Positions 1-9,201 of a stretch of 64,000 bases of DNA are shown piece by piece (positions within the stretch are counted from its first letter, which is position 1; the number at the start of each line of letters is the position of its first letter). The position numbers were made by a program, and so were the translations under genes. The notes under the pieces were generated by a model. That model had not been told where the DNA came from, did not search any database, and saw nothing but the letters and a program-made list of their open reading frames with translations. Where the stretch lies: assembly GCA_902769875.1 (NCBI GenBank), contig CACXQV010000002.1, forward strand, positions 91,252 through 155,251, read 5' to 3'. Source of the stretch: an uncultured Bacteroidia bacterium (GTDB lineage: Bacteria > Bacteroidota > Bacteroidia > Bacteroidales > F082).

Positions 1-1450
1 TTCTGCTCAACCAAACATATTGTGGAATCATTTTCACACCATTGATTTCCAATGTTCTATGTTTTTCATCCGATAAAGAAGAACCACCTCTAATGAACAC
101 TTTGTGTGTCGCTTTTTTGGGAAAATTTGGTGCTTCTTGGTAACTACCCGACTTATTTATTATCCAATTCCCGTTCCTATCTGTATTTCTTATTATCAAT
201 AATTTCTTATTAATGATTAAGTTACGAACATCTTCCCATAAAGGTTTTACGTTTTCTTCAATAAATGATTCATCAAAGTATACACGCTTAAAACCATCGA
301 AAACAACAGTATCAATCCCTCCTCCTTTTTCCGAATGATGATAAACAATAAACAAAAAATGATGACTGGCAAAATATTCATAAAGCTCAGAATCTTCGAA
401 TTCTGTTTCATGAGTCCACTCCATCAAATTGGGAAGAAACAACTTCATATCTTCCTTGCCTTTCCCGCTGGCCAATAATGGAACGCTCTTCGCAATAATG
501 CCAATTTTGGCAAAATCCTCTATATCGTTCAGTTTTGTAGCTTTTCCTCCAAACATTCTGATAACAGCAATTTCAGCAAAGTTCTTGACATTCAAGTTGC
601 TATCAATTTGCAATTCCGATGCAATTTGAGCAAAAGACTTGCCCGCAAATTTTAGCGTCAATTTCGTGCATTTGTAATCTATCTCAGAATAGCGTGTAAA
701 AGAAGACTCAAGTTTTTCAAATCTTTTCTTTGAAAATAGTTGGTCAGCAATTACTGTAGCAAACGACCGTTTCAGCCGAAAACGCGGACTGTTCGGATAT
801 TTTGGAGCAGTATCGATAAGCATCAACTGACCACGCAACTCGTGAGACAGACGCGGATATTGTTGCTCTCTTTCTTTTGGGGATGGAAAATCCCTATGAA
901 TCACAATGAGAAAGTTTCGAACCAACAACCAATCTTGCTTCAAAAGTAAGCGGTCATCTTCGTTGAATTCATAAAACTGAAAGCCAAGGATTGGGAAATT
1001 TTTGTAGCCTTCGAGTGTTACGGTTGAAGGGGATTTGTACCAATAATAGACCCAAAGCATGTGAGCCAATTTGTGCCAAAAATTCGAGTCTTCGAAACTC
1101 TTCTCATTAACAATGACAGGAATTGAAACTGCGGTAATGCTGACAGGTTCTTTACATTCGAATTTGTAAGGAGAATCCTTGCTTTTTGGTTCGATTAATC
1201 CAGTTGTTTTGATTTCCGTTTTCACGCCATCAACAAGAATGTCTGGTTCCTGCTTGGAATCTTTTTCACAGCCCAAAACGGAAACTTCAATAATGTCACC
1301 CGCTATGCCTTTTACCTTTTCTCGGCCTTGATGATGGATGAAAAGCCCTGCCTTGTCAACTTGTTCAAGTGTTTTTCCTGTTGATTCGTCAAGCAGTAAT
1401 TCAATTTGATTGCGGGTAAAAATCCTTGTTGGTGATATTCCTTTGCTCAT
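1..1450 (-). CDS. Sau3AI/MutH-family restriction endonuclease (C-terminus off the edge)
   Basis: Probable type II restriction enzyme that cuts DNA, by family GATC sites. The frame is open from an ATG at 1450 to the window edge, giving 483 residues; Sau3AI is about 490, so only the tail is missing. The N-terminal half carries E55 (GDIIEVSVLG), D70 (QEPDILVDG) and E79-x-K81 (TEIKTTG), matching the spacing of the MutH catalytic set E56/D70/E77/K79. The second half, roughly residues 240-480, lacks such a set, as expected for the regulatory MutH-like copy in Sau3AI. It lies 32 bp downstream of a 111-residue ORF in the same direction and is A/T-richer than the core genes beside it, which suggests transfer. 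No methyltransferase adjoins it in the visible part; the nearest is at 4951. GATC specificity is inferred from the family only. Confidence 0.85.
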   Translation of the reverse strand, partial: MSKGISPTRIFTRNQIELLLDESTGKTLEQVDKAGLFIHHQGREKVKGIAGDIIEVSVLGCEKDSKQEPDILVDGVKTEIKTTGLIEPKSKDSPYKFECKEPVSITAVSIPVIVNEKSFEDSNFWHKLAHMLWVYYWYKSPSTVTLEGYKNFPILGFQFYEFNEDDRLLLKQDWLLVRNFLIVIHRDFPSPKEREQQYPRLSHELRGQLMLIDTAPKYPNSPRFRLKRSFATVIADQLFSKKRFEKLESSFTRYSEIDYKCTKLTLKFAGKSFAQIASELQIDSNLNVKNFAEIAVIRMFGGKATKLNDIEDFAKIGIIAKSVPLLASGKGKEDMKLFLPNLMEWTHETEFEDSELYEYFASHHFLFIVYHHSEKGGGIDTVVFDGFKRVYFDESFIEENVKPLWEDVRNLIINKKLLIIRNTDRNGNWIINKSGSYQEAPNFPKKATHKVFIRGGSSLSDEKHRTLEINGVKMIPQYVWLSR

Positions 1451-1482
1451 TGCTTTCAAATTTGCAGCAAAAACGGTTGCTT

Positions 1483-1818
1483 CTATTCTTCACATAATAA
1501 TCTCAACCTTGATATAGTTCTGAAAATGTGGTCTTTGGAATAATTACTTTCTTCAAAATGCTTCTCCTCGGCTTTCCACAAATAGTCCAACAATGCCTTT
1601 AGGTCTTGTTTGTTTTCATTAGAAAGTATTTGTTGAACAAAGGCGTTTTCAACAACAAAACCAATTTCTTCAAGCCAAGGATTCTCTTTTTTCAAAAGAC
1701 TTTTGGCTTGTTCCTTATTCTCTGCTTGTATACGCCCCAATAGTTGATGGTTTTCAATGTCAATGTGTTCAGGCGATTCCGTGAATCCTTCTGCTGTATA
1801 AATCAGATACTCGTTCAT
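1483..1818 (-). CDS. small protein upstream of the restriction enzyme, unknown function
   Basis: Encodes 111 residues from the ATG at 1818, starting MNEYLIYTAEGFTESP. The longer frame further upstream runs into truB and is not used. There is no signal peptide or membrane segment. The N-terminal 60 residues (YLIYTAEGFTESP, LLGRIQAEN, ENPWLEEIGF) look like a compact alpha/beta domain, and the last 50 are charged and helical. It starts 22 bp after truB and ends 32 bp before the restriction gene, so it is probably cotranscribed with the latter. By position it may be a control or accessory protein of the restriction system, but I recognise no DNA-binding motif. Function is unassigned. Confidence 0.7.
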   Translation of the reverse strand: MNEYLIYTAEGFTESPEHIDIENHQLLGRIQAENKEQAKSLLKKENPWLEEIGFVVENAFVQQILSNENKQDLKALLDYLWKAEEKHFEESNYSKDHIFRTISRLRLLCEE

Positions 1819-1840
1819 TTTTGTAATTAATCGATTTAAA

Positions 1841-2614
1841 TCACAACTTCTCTTTTTCCTGTTCCCTCTTCCACTCCTTAAACGCCTCTCCCGTGTCAAC
1901 GATATGCTGCCTGAACTTCTCCAACGGCCAAGCATCTTCGACGCGGAAGTCGCCGATGCGGGTGCGGCGCAGCGAGGTGAGGCAGGCGCCGTTGCCCAAG
2001 GCTTTGCCGAAGTCGTTGGCGAGGCTGCGGATGTAGGTGCCTTTGCTGCAAGTGACTTCGAAGTCGAGTTCGGGGAAGCGGTCGAGGCTGATTTTGAAGT
2101 CGTCGATGTGGATGTCGCGGGCTTTCAGTTCGATTTCCTCGTCGGAGCGGGCGTAGTCGAAAGCGCGTTTCCCCTTGATTTTGATGGCGGAATACTTGGG
2201 CGGGTATTGCTTGATGTCGCCGATGAATTTCATTCGCGCGGCTTCTATTTGCTCTGGAGTGATGCCATCCGTTGGGAAAACCGCATCAGGCTCGCTCTCC
2301 AAGTCGAAGGTCGGGGTGGTTTGGCCGAGAAGAATGGTGCCCGTATAGGTTTTCACTTGCGCTTGGTAGGTGTCGATTTGCTTGGTCATCTTGCCTGTGC
2401 AGATGATGAGCAAGCCTGTAGCCAACGGGTCCAAAGTGCCGGCGTGGCCAACTTTCAGCTTGCGGATGCCGTAGCAACGGTTGACCAACGACCGGATGAA
2501 GTTGACTGTGTCGAATGATGTCCAGTCCAAGGGCTTGTCGATGAGGATGACCTCGCCGCTTTCAAAGTCGAACAGCCCTGCGTCCCGAAGTCCCGAAGTC
2601 CCGGAGTCCATCAT
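1841..2614 (-). CDS. truB: tRNA pseudouridine(55) synthase TruB
   Basis: Isomerises U55 in the T-loop of tRNAs to pseudouridine. The TruB core is clear: [15 protein letters not shown] near residues 21-35, the catalytic loop [14 protein letters not shown] with the nucleophile D62, and [13 protein letters not shown], a TruB motif for substrate binding. At 257 residues it is the short bacterial form. The start overlaps the uppP stop in an ATGA junction (2611-2614), so translation is probably coupled; ATG at 2611 is equally possible. The first 15 or so residues ([16 protein letters not shown]) come from a GGGACTTC-like DNA repeat and are absent from ordinary TruB proteins. Confidence 0.95.
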   Translation of the reverse strand: MMDSGTSGLRDAGLFDFESGEVILIDKPLDWTSFDTVNFIRSLVNRCYGIRKLKVGHAGTLDPLATGLLIICTGKMTKQIDTYQAQVKTYTGTILLGQTTPTFDLESEPDAVFPTDGITPEQIEAARMKFIGDIKQYPPKYSAIKIKGKRAFDYARSDEEIELKARDIHIDDFKISLDRFPELDFEVTCSKGTYIRSLANDFGKALGNGACLTSLRRTRIGDFRVEDAWPLEKFRQHIVDTGEAFKEWKREQEKEKL

Positions 2615-3441
2615 AACACGTTGGGCAGAACAATGGCCAGCAGGCCCACGATGGTGCAATACACGGCAAACCAAATCAGCTTGCCCTTCTTCACGATGTT
2701 GATCATCCACTTGCAGGCGAAGCATCCCGCGATGAAGGCCGCCATGAAGCCGACGATGGCCGCAACGGGCGAAATGCCGCTCATGGCCTCGCTGAAACCG
2801 ACCTCGAAAATGTCCTTGATGTCCAAAAGCGCCTCACCCAAGATGGGCGGAATGACCATTAGGAAGGAGAATTGGGCCAGCTTTTCCTTTTTGTTGCCGA
2901 GGAGCAAACCGGTGGCAATCGTCGAGCCTGAGCGCGACAAGCCCGGCATCACGGCGCAGGCCTGGGCAATGCCGATGATGAAGGCGTGCACGGGGCTGAT
3001 GTTTTCCTTTTGGCGTGGCTTGGCGAAGTAGGAGAAGGCGAGCAGCGAAGCTGTCAGAAGGAGCATGATGCCCACGATGAGCAGCCCCGATCCGAAAACC
3101 GTTTCCACCTTGTCCTTGAGGAAAAAGCCCACGATGGCCACGGGAATCATCGAAATGAGGATGTTGATGGCGTATTTTGTGCCATCGTTGAGGCCGGCGT
3201 AGTTTTTCCATGACTGTTTGGCGAACAAGTCCTTGAAAATCCATACGATTTCCTTCCAGAGGATGACCAAAGTGCTGAGCACGGTGGCCACATGGAGCAA
3301 GACCGTGAAAGCGAGGTTGGATTCGCCGTCTTCGAGACCGAAAAGCGCCTGACCGATGGCCAAATGGCCACTGCTGCTGACGGGAAGGTATTCCGTCAGG
3401 CCTTGGATGATACCGAGTAATAATGCTTGTAACCAGTTCAT
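2611..3441 (-). CDS. uppP: undecaprenyl-diphosphatase UppP (BacA)
   Basis: Integral membrane phosphatase that recycles undecaprenyl diphosphate to the monophosphate carrier for peptidoglycan and O-antigen synthesis; the family confers bacitracin tolerance. The two signature motifs are present: [14 protein letters not shown] near residues 14-28 and [10 protein letters not shown] near 166-175, each in a re-entrant loop. The protein is 276 residues with about eight hydrophobic segments, the usual size. Its stop codon overlaps the truB start. The order ftsX, DUF3098, uppP, truB on one strand is a familiar Bacteroidota arrangement and suggests an operon, although 153 bp separate it from DUF3098. 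Confidence 0.95.
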   Translation of the reverse strand: MNWLQALLLGIIQGLTEYLPVSSSGHLAIGQALFGLEDGESNLAFTVLLHVATVLSTLVILWKEIVWIFKDLFAKQSWKNYAGLNDGTKYAINILISMIPVAIVGFFLKDKVETVFGSGLLIVGIMLLLTASLLAFSYFAKPRQKENISPVHAFIIGIAQACAVMPGLSRSGSTIATGLLLGNKKEKLAQFSFLMVIPPILGEALLDIKDIFEVGFSEAMSGISPVAAIVGFMAAFIAGCFACKWMINIVKKGKLIWFAVYCTIVGLLAIVLPNVL

Positions 3442-3594
3442 AATATGTTTTTGTTTGTAACAAAACTTACAAGACCCTTCAAAACTTTTCCTTGGTGTAG
3501 GCGGCGCCCCAGCCGGTGGCAGCCTGAAAGCAGCCGGTTGGCGTGCTTTGCCTGTCTGTTTCTTTGGGTCTTGCTCGTTTTGTTGGTTTTGTGA

Positions 3595-3864
3595 TTATTT
3601 TTTCCCTTTCCAGAATATTGCTACGATTTCGACCACAAAACCCGCCAAAATCAGGATGGTCGACAGGGTGATGTGCTGAAAATCAAACATTTTCTCGTTG
3701 AAGACATCGGGGTCTGACGAGCCGCCGCCGAGCATAAAGAGGAAGCCCGCCACGATGAGCGCGATGCCGATGAGGACGATGACGTAATTCTTCTTGCCAA
3801 AAGGCATTACCTGCTGGTTGTCAAGTGTTTCGGATGCAGGGTTTTTTGTTGTTTCCTTTGCCAT
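3595..3864 (-). CDS. DUF3098 small membrane protein
   Basis: An 89-residue protein with two membrane segments, roughly residues 27-46 and 65-85, joined by a short loop (GGGSSDPDVFNEKMFDFQH) and ending in the basic WKGKK. The pattern matches DUF3098, a family confined to Bacteroidota and usually found between ftsX and uppP, as here. Its function is not known. The gene order suggests a role tied to cell division or lipid-carrier recycling, but that is inference. Seventy-four bp separate it from ftsX upstream. Confidence 0.85.
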   Translation of the reverse strand: MAKETTKNPASETLDNQQVMPFGKKNYVIVLIGIALIVAGFLFMLGGGSSDPDVFNEKMFDFQHITLSTILILAGFVVEIVAIFWKGKK

Positions 3865-3938
3865 GTTATGTAGTTTAATTGTTTGTCGTTTGATTGTTTG
3901 GTTGTTTGTTAGGTCGCTTCGATGGGCTCAGCGCCCGG

Positions 3939-4817
3939 TCAGGCGTATAGTCGGTCGACATCGGCTCGGAGGTATTTCCGCAAGGCGAATCGTGTGGAGA
4001 GTCCGCCAAGGAGCATCCCTAAGACGATGATGCCGGCAAATATGCATATAATGGTTTTAAAGTCTTGGATGATGGCGAGTTCGGGCAGGCGATTGGTGAG
4101 GCCATAGAGCAGCAAAGCCAAAAACACGTCGGCAAGCAAGGCCCCGAAGAAGCCTTGCGAGATGCCGCTGCGCACGAAGGGCCGGCGCACATACGAAGCC
4201 GAGGCGCCTACCAGCAACATGCTGCGCACGAGGAAGCGTTTGGAATAGATGGAGAGCCGCAACGTGTAGCGAATCAGCGCGATGGCGATGAAAAGCAGCA
4301 CCACGCTGGCTCCAATCAGCCAAATCCCTATGCGGTTGACGTTTTGGTTGACGAGGTCGACGAGCGATTTCTGGTAATAGATTTCCTTCACATTGGGGTT
4401 TTTCAGCAGTTGCGCCTCGATGACGCTGATGCTGTCGTTGTTGGCGTAGTCGGCGTTGAAGCGCACGTCGATGGAGGGGAGGAGCGGGTTTTCCTCGCTG
4501 CCGAGCCATTTCAGGAAGTCCTCGCCGAGGTCCTCGCTAAGGCGGCGTATGGCTTCGTCCTTGGTGATGTATTCCGTCGACTTCACGGCTGGCATGGCCT
4601 CGAGTTCCTTTTGCAGCCCCAAAATCTTGGCCTCCTTCACGTTGCTGTTCATCACCACTTCGAAACCGATGTTCTCCTTGAGATGGTCGGAGAGTTTTTG
4701 CGCATGCATCATCAGCAGGGCAAACACGCCCAAGAGGAAGAGTACCAGCGCGATACTCATCATCGACATGAAATACGACCCTGCAACTCGGCGTTTGCTT
4801 GAACTCTTTTCTGACAT
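3939..4817 (-). CDS. ftsX: cell division permease FtsX
   Basis: Membrane partner of the FtsE ATPase, which activates peptidoglycan hydrolases during division. The 292-residue protein has an N-terminal membrane segment near residues 15-38, a periplasmic loop of about 120 residues (GFEVVMNSNVKEAKIL onward), and three further membrane segments in the C-terminal third: the FtsX layout. The start is MSEKSSSKRR at 4817; the upstream in-frame codons lie on top of the promoter (TATCTTTG, minus, 4844-4851) and are excluded. No ftsE is adjacent, which is normal for Bacteroidota. Confidence 0.9.
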   Translation of the reverse strand: MSEKSSSKRRVAGSYFMSMMSIALVLFLLGVFALLMMHAQKLSDHLKENIGFEVVMNSNVKEAKILGLQKELEAMPAVKSTEYITKDEAIRRLSEDLGEDFLKWLGSEENPLLPSIDVRFNADYANNDSISVIEAQLLKNPNVKEIYYQKSLVDLVNQNVNRIGIWLIGASVVLLFIAIALIRYTLRLSIYSKRFLVRSMLLVGASASYVRRPFVRSGISQGFFGALLADVFLALLLYGLTNRLPELAIIQDFKTIICIFAGIIVLGMLLGGLSTRFALRKYLRADVDRLYA

Positions 4818-4843
4818 CCTCTCGAACCAAAGGTTTGAAACGG

Positions 4844-4851
4844 CAAAGATA
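4844..4851 (-). promoter_or_regulatory. -7 element of ftsX
   Basis: TATCTTTG on the minus strand matches the Bacteroidota -7 consensus TAnnTTTG and lies 26 nt before the ftsX ATG. No convincing -33 TTG at the usual spacing was seen. Confidence 0.55.
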
Positions 4852-4920
4852 GTTATTTTTCGATAATTGGAGCATGACCACAAAAAATTGGCTTTTGTTC
4901 GTTTGCCACGCAGAAATCCT

Positions 4921-4928
4921 TATTTTTG
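4921..4928 (+). promoter_or_regulatory. -7 element of the methyltransferase gene
   Basis: TATTTTTG matches TAnnTTTG. A transcript from here would begin near 4933, which excludes the earlier in-frame codons at 4867 and 4930 and supports the ATG at 4951. It is divergent from the ftsX promoter. Confidence 0.6.
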
Positions 4929-4950
4929 CATGCCAATTGGACAATGTAGT

Positions 4951-6231
4951 ATGCAGACGAGGACAAACGAATTTTACACCTTGGACGAAGTGGCCCAAAA
5001 GCTGTCGCTTTCTGTCAAGTCGGTTAGGAGATATGTGGCTGCCGGCCAACTGGCTGCGGTGAAGTTGAACAATGCTTACAGGGTGCCAAGCTCTGCATTG
5101 GAAGATTTTGTCAATCAACGTATTGTAGGCGACCAAAGCAGCAACTGCGACTTGTTCGGGAAACCCATTCCCGCCAAGAAGGCCAAGCCAATGGACAAGG
5201 GCCAAAACAGCAGCCAAGTCAATTGGGCTGACATTTCAGGGGCGTGGAATCATCCGTCGCAATCCGAGATGACCTTTGTAGACCTGTTTTGTGGTGCAGG
5301 AGGGCTTTCGAAAGGCTTGGAAATGGCTGGCCTTCAAGGGGTTTGCGGCTTGGACTGGTTTGACGAGGCCGGAATGACCTACCGAAGGAACTTCGACCAT
5401 CCTTTTGTGAATGGCGACATCAAACTGCCTGAAAAGAAAAAGGAGTTTTACGACACGGTCAAAGGGCAACTGAAGGGGAGGAGGCTGAGCGTGGTGGCGG
5501 GTGGCTTTCCGTGCCAAGGCTTTTCGATGGCGGGAAACCGCATCGTCGACGACCCAAGGAATTCGTTGTATCTTGAAATGCTTGAGATTGTGAAAACCTT
5601 GCAGCCCGACTTCGTGTTGTGCGAGAACGTGAAAGGGCTGCGAAGCATGCTGCACGGCGAGGTGGAACGGAAAATCATCAATGACTACAGGGCGATAGGC
5701 TATGAGATGAACGTCGAAACGCTTTGTGCCGCCGATTATTACACGCCGCAGAAGAGAGAGAGGGTCATTTTCATCGGCAATAGGATAGGGGCAACGAACT
5801 ATCATCCCAAACCGATGTTGACGCCAGACAGTTACGTCACCACGGGGCAAGCCATCGGCGATTTGGTCACGCATCCCGAAGACCCAGGGTTTAACCATGT
5901 GCCGACCAAGCATTCGGAGAAGATGAAGCAAAGGATGCTTGAATGCCCTGAAGGCGAAAGCCTATACAAAGGCTATTCCGATGCTTGGAAGAAATGCCCT
6001 TGGGACGAGGCTTCATGCACCATCAAAGAGAATCATGGTGGCGTCAACGTCCACCCGAAGCTGCCAAGGGTGCTGACCGCCCGCGAAATGGCCCGACTGC
6101 AATCCTTTCCCGACGATTTCATTTTTGAAGGGAAAAAAGCCAAGCAATTGGTGCAAATAGGCAATGCCGTACCGCCCTTGTTGGGGAAGGCCATCGGATT
6201 GGCCATCAGATATGCCAATGAAGATTTATAG
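4951..6231 (+). CDS. DNA cytosine-5 methyltransferase with N-terminal helix-turn-helix
   Basis: Transfers a methyl group from S-adenosylmethionine to C5 of cytosine in a specific DNA site. Of 426 residues, the first 60 form an excisionase/MerR-type helix-turn-helix ([20 protein letters not shown]), followed by a short linker. The methyltransferase domain shows motif I ([19 protein letters not shown]), motif IV with the catalytic C188 (GGFPCQGFS), the ENV of motif VI (LCENVKG), motif VIII ([10 protein letters not shown]), and motifs IX-X ([31 protein letters not shown]). The target-recognition stretch includes [10 protein letters not shown]. The HTH fusion may let the enzyme repress its own gene, as in SsoII-type enzymes. 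It may protect against the Sau3AI-like enzyme 3.5 kb away; that pairing is inference. Confidence 0.92.
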   Translation: MQTRTNEFYTLDEVAQKLSLSVKSVRRYVAAGQLAAVKLNNAYRVPSSALEDFVNQRIVGDQSSNCDLFGKPIPAKKAKPMDKGQNSSQVNWADISGAWNHPSQSEMTFVDLFCGAGGLSKGLEMAGLQGVCGLDWFDEAGMTYRRNFDHPFVNGDIKLPEKKKEFYDTVKGQLKGRRLSVVAGGFPCQGFSMAGNRIVDDPRNSLYLEMLEIVKTLQPDFVLCENVKGLRSMLHGEVERKIINDYRAIGYEMNVETLCAADYYTPQKRERVIFIGNRIGATNYHPKPMLTPDSYVTTGQAIGDLVTHPEDPGFNHVPTKHSEKMKQRMLECPEGESLYKGYSDAWKKCPWDEASCTIKENHGGVNVHPKLPRVLTAREMARLQSFPDDFIFEGKKAKQLVQIGNAVPPLLGKAIGLAIRYANEDL

Positions 6232-6268
6232 TTTTCCGGTTTTTTTTCTTTGATTTGAGAGAAATGCC

Positions 6269-6276
6269 TATTTTTG
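6269..6276 (+). promoter_or_regulatory. -7 element of the carboxylase gene
   Basis: TATTTTTG lies 20 nt before the ATG at 6297, with a TTG at 6250-6252 (16 nt spacing) as a possible -33 element. It supports the start at 6297 over the earlier codon at 6255. Confidence 0.5.
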
Positions 6277-6296
6277 TGCATTCAATCTCTCACAAT

Positions 6297-7904
6297 ATGC
6301 AAGTCCTGAAATCCAACATACGCACCGACTCAGAGGAGTTCAAGCAGAACGAGAAGAACTTCCTTGCGCTGATGGCGCAATACCGCGAGGCGATGTCGGC
6401 CTCGATGCAAGGCGGCGGCGAAAGTGCCGTAGCCAAGCACAAGAAACGCAACAAACTCCTTGCCCGCGAGCGCATCGACCTGCTCATCGACCCGAACACG
6501 CCGTTCCTCGAACTTTCGCCGATGGCGGCCTACGACACCTATAACAATGACTTCCCCTCGGCGGGCATCATCACCGGCATCGGGGTGATTCAAGGCCGCG
6601 AAGCGATGATTGTGGCCAACGACGCCACTGTGAAAGGCGGTACCTACATGCAATACACCGTGAAGAAACACCTTCGCGCCCAAGAGATTGCGATGGAAAA
6701 CCACTTGCCTTGCGTCTATATGGTCGATAGCGGCGGCGCGTTCCTGCCCGAGCAGGATACGGTCTTCCCCGACCGCGACCACTTCGGGCGTTTTTTCTAC
6801 AACCAAGCCCGCATGTCGGCCTTGGGCATCCCACAAATCGCCATCGTGATGGGCATGTGTACGGCTGGGGGCGCCTACGTTCCGGCCATGAGCGACGAAA
6901 CCATCATCGTGCGCAACCAAGGCACGATTTACCTTGGCGGACCGCCCTTGGTGAAAGCCGCCACGGGTGAGGTGGTCACGGCGGAGGAGTTGGGCGGCGG
7001 CGAGATGCACACCTCCATCTCAGGTGTGGCCGACCACTTGGCCGAAAACGACCAACACGCCTTGCAGATTTGCCGCAATATCTTCAAGACCTTGGAGAAG
7101 TCGCACCGCCAAAAGTTGGACATGCTGCCCGTTGAGGCGCCTCTCTACGACCCTCACGACCTTTACGGCCTCGCACCCATCGACTTCCACAAATTGGTGG
7201 ACCCTCGTGAGATTATCGCGAGAATCGTGGACGGCAGCCGTTTTCAGGAGTTCAAGTCGAGGTATGCCACCACGCTCGTTTGCGGTTTCGCGCATTTGAT
7301 GGGCTTCCCCGTGGGCATCCTTGCCAATTACGGCGTATTGTTCTCAGAATCAGCACTTAAAGCCACGCACTTCATCGAACTTTGCTGCCAAAGGAACATC
7401 CCGTTGGTGTTTTTGCAGAACATCACGGGTTTTATGGTGGGCAAGCAGTACGAGCAGGGCGGCATCGCCAAGGACGGTGCCAAGATGGTTCATGCGGTGA
7501 GCAATGCCAACGTGCCCAAGTTCACGGTCATTTTTGGCGGCTCATTTGGTGCGGGCAATTATGGCATGGCGGGTCGCGCCTACAGTCCGAGGCTGCTCTT
7601 TATGTGGCCTAATGCCAAAATCTCCGTCATGGGCGGCGAGCAGGCGGCCAGCGTACTTGCCACAGTGAAGGAAGACCAATACAAATACAAAGGCCTTGAA
7701 GTGCCGAAGGACGAAATCGCGCAACTGAAGAAGGAAATCTTGGCCAAATACGACTACGAAGGCTCGGCGTTCTACAGCACCGCCCGACTCTGGGACGACG
7801 GCATCATCGACCCTATCGACACGCGCAAAATCCTCGCCTTAGGCATCGCGGCCTCCTTGAACCAACCCTTCCCACCGCAGCAGTTTGGGGTGTTCAGGAT
7901 GTAG
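6297..7904 (+). CDS. acyl-CoA carboxylase beta subunit (carboxyltransferase)
   Basis: Carboxyltransferase half of a biotin-dependent acyl-CoA carboxylase, moving CO2 from carboxybiotin to an acyl-CoA. The protein is 535 residues, the usual length. The N-terminal crotonase-fold half contains [19 protein letters not shown] and the oxyanion-forming [17 protein letters not shown]; the C-terminal half has [16 protein letters not shown] and the second oxyanion region [32 protein letters not shown] and the GVADH motif place it nearer methylcrotonyl-CoA carboxylase beta subunits than propionyl-CoA ones, but substrate cannot be fixed from sequence alone. No biotin carboxylase or biotin carrier gene adjoins it, so its partners are encoded elsewhere. 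Confidence 0.9.
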   Translation: MQVLKSNIRTDSEEFKQNEKNFLALMAQYREAMSASMQGGGESAVAKHKKRNKLLARERIDLLIDPNTPFLELSPMAAYDTYNNDFPSAGIITGIGVIQGREAMIVANDATVKGGTYMQYTVKKHLRAQEIAMENHLPCVYMVDSGGAFLPEQDTVFPDRDHFGRFFYNQARMSALGIPQIAIVMGMCTAGGAYVPAMSDETIIVRNQGTIYLGGPPLVKAATGEVVTAEELGGGEMHTSISGVADHLAENDQHALQICRNIFKTLEKSHRQKLDMLPVEAPLYDPHDLYGLAPIDFHKLVDPREIIARIVDGSRFQEFKSRYATTLVCGFAHLMGFPVGILANYGVLFSESALKATHFIELCCQRNIPLVFLQNITGFMVGKQYEQGGIAKDGAKMVHAVSNANVPKFTVIFGGSFGAGNYGMAGRAYSPRLLFMWPNAKISVMGGEQAASVLATVKEDQYKYKGLEVPKDEIAQLKKEILAKYDYEGSAFYSTARLWDDGIIDPIDTRKILALGIAASLNQPFPPQQFGVFRM

Positions 7905-7966
7905 GTTTGGGCTTTCGAGAATGACAATAGAGAAATATTTTGGCAATAATTAAACTGACATATTTT

Positions 7967-9199
7967 ATGAATTACTTCATCAAAAACATCCACATCAATA
8001 AGTTGTTCCACTTAGAGAACATAGACATTCCAATAGCCGATGAGAAGTATCCGCATCTTATTATTACGGGAAAGAACGGAAGCGGAAAGACGGTGTTGTT
8101 GAATGCGATAGCAACTTTCTTTGATAATATAAAAGAGGATATAAGTCTTAGCTTTTTGAAAGCAGATTCTTATGTGGGATTATGGGAAAACAAATTGCGA
8201 GAGAGTTTTGCTGAATCAGATAAAGCACATGCCAGAATGATGCTTAAACAAGCTCAAGAAAGAGTTGAATGGTTGTTCGAAAAAGTGAATGTTCAGTTTT
8301 ATAATGTTGGAGATATTATCGAAAAGTACAATCGTCACGGTTTTATCATTGCGTTTTATCAAGCGGATAGAAAGGTAAAGTTGTCTGAACCAAATAGCCC
8401 TACTAAACCTATATTTCAGTATAGAAATGTTAGAGATACATCTACATTTCAATTTCTGAATTTTATGTCTGACTTGAAAATCCAAGAAGCCTTGGCTCGA
8501 AACGAAAAGCAGTTTGATGATGCGGATGAAATCAATGCTTGGTTTGTCGATTTTGAAGGATTATTGAAACAGATTTATCAAGATGACAATTTGAAGCTCG
8601 AATTCAATTATAAGGATTATAGTTTCAAGATTTGTACGGAAGGTAAGAAGTTTAAATTCACAGAATTGTCGGATGGTTTTGCCGCCGTGTTGGATATTGT
8701 TGCGGACTTGATTTTGAAAATGCAAGATAAGGATTCTTTGACAAGAGCGTATGAGAAAGAAGGCATAGTATTAATTGATGAAATCGAGACTCATCTGCAT
8801 TTAGGTTTGCAAAAAATCATTATGCCATTGCTGACCCAAGTTTTCCCAAATATTCAGTTTATTGTTACAACACATTCTCCATTTGTGTTGAGTTCGATGC
8901 CGAATGCCGTGGCGTATGATTTGGAACATCGAGAAGTTTTGGACGATTTGACTGAATACTCATACGAATCATTGGCGGAAGGGTATTTTGGCGTAAAAAC
9001 GCAATCAAGTTATGCTGAAATGCAGTTGAATACGTTGAAAGAGTTGCTTGGGAAAGAAGTTTGGACAGAAGCGGACAAGGTGGAAATCAAACAATTGAAG
9101 TCCGATTTTGAGAAAATACCTGAAACCATCTCTCCATTAATTGTTGGCGAGTTCCGTCAAATCGTGATTCAAAATGCCGAAAAACTCAAGAACTTGTAA
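7967..9199 (+). CDS. Septu-like defence ATPase (PtuA type)
   Basis: Predicted ATPase of a two-gene anti-phage module. The 410 residues show a Walker A GKNGSGKT at 35-42, an ABC-type signature region (FTELSDGFAAVLDIV), a Walker B IVLIDEIETHLH near 267-278 and the switch histidine in TTHSPF near 302, the pattern of OLD/SMC-like AAA ATPases. The next gene, 2 bp away, encodes an HNH nuclease; this ATPase-HNH pairing defines Septu (PtuAB). The start is ATG 7967, since the alternative TTG at 7940 is unneeded. The pair is distinctly A/T-rich beside G/C-richer neighbours, a sign of transfer. Related ATPases also occur in retron and other systems; no reverse transcriptase is present here. Confidence 0.8.
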   Translation: MNYFIKNIHINKLFHLENIDIPIADEKYPHLIITGKNGSGKTVLLNAIATFFDNIKEDISLSFLKADSYVGLWENKLRESFAESDKAHARMMLKQAQERVEWLFEKVNVQFYNVGDIIEKYNRHGFIIAFYQADRKVKLSEPNSPTKPIFQYRNVRDTSTFQFLNFMSDLKIQEALARNEKQFDDADEINAWFVDFEGLLKQIYQDDNLKLEFNYKDYSFKICTEGKKFKFTELSDGFAAVLDIVADLILKMQDKDSLTRAYEKEGIVLIDEIETHLHLGLQKIIMPLLTQVFPNIQFIVTTHSPFVLSSMPNAVAYDLEHREVLDDLTEYSYESLAEGYFGVKTQSSYAEMQLNTLKELLGKEVWTEADKVEIKQLKSDFEKIPETISPLIVGEFRQIVIQNAEKLKNL

Positions 9200-9201
9200 A
9201 T

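Noticed and set aside
4867-4950. Upstream extension of the methyltransferase (start at 4867 or 4930)
   Set aside because: It overlaps both promoters and adds no conserved sequence before the helix-turn-helix.
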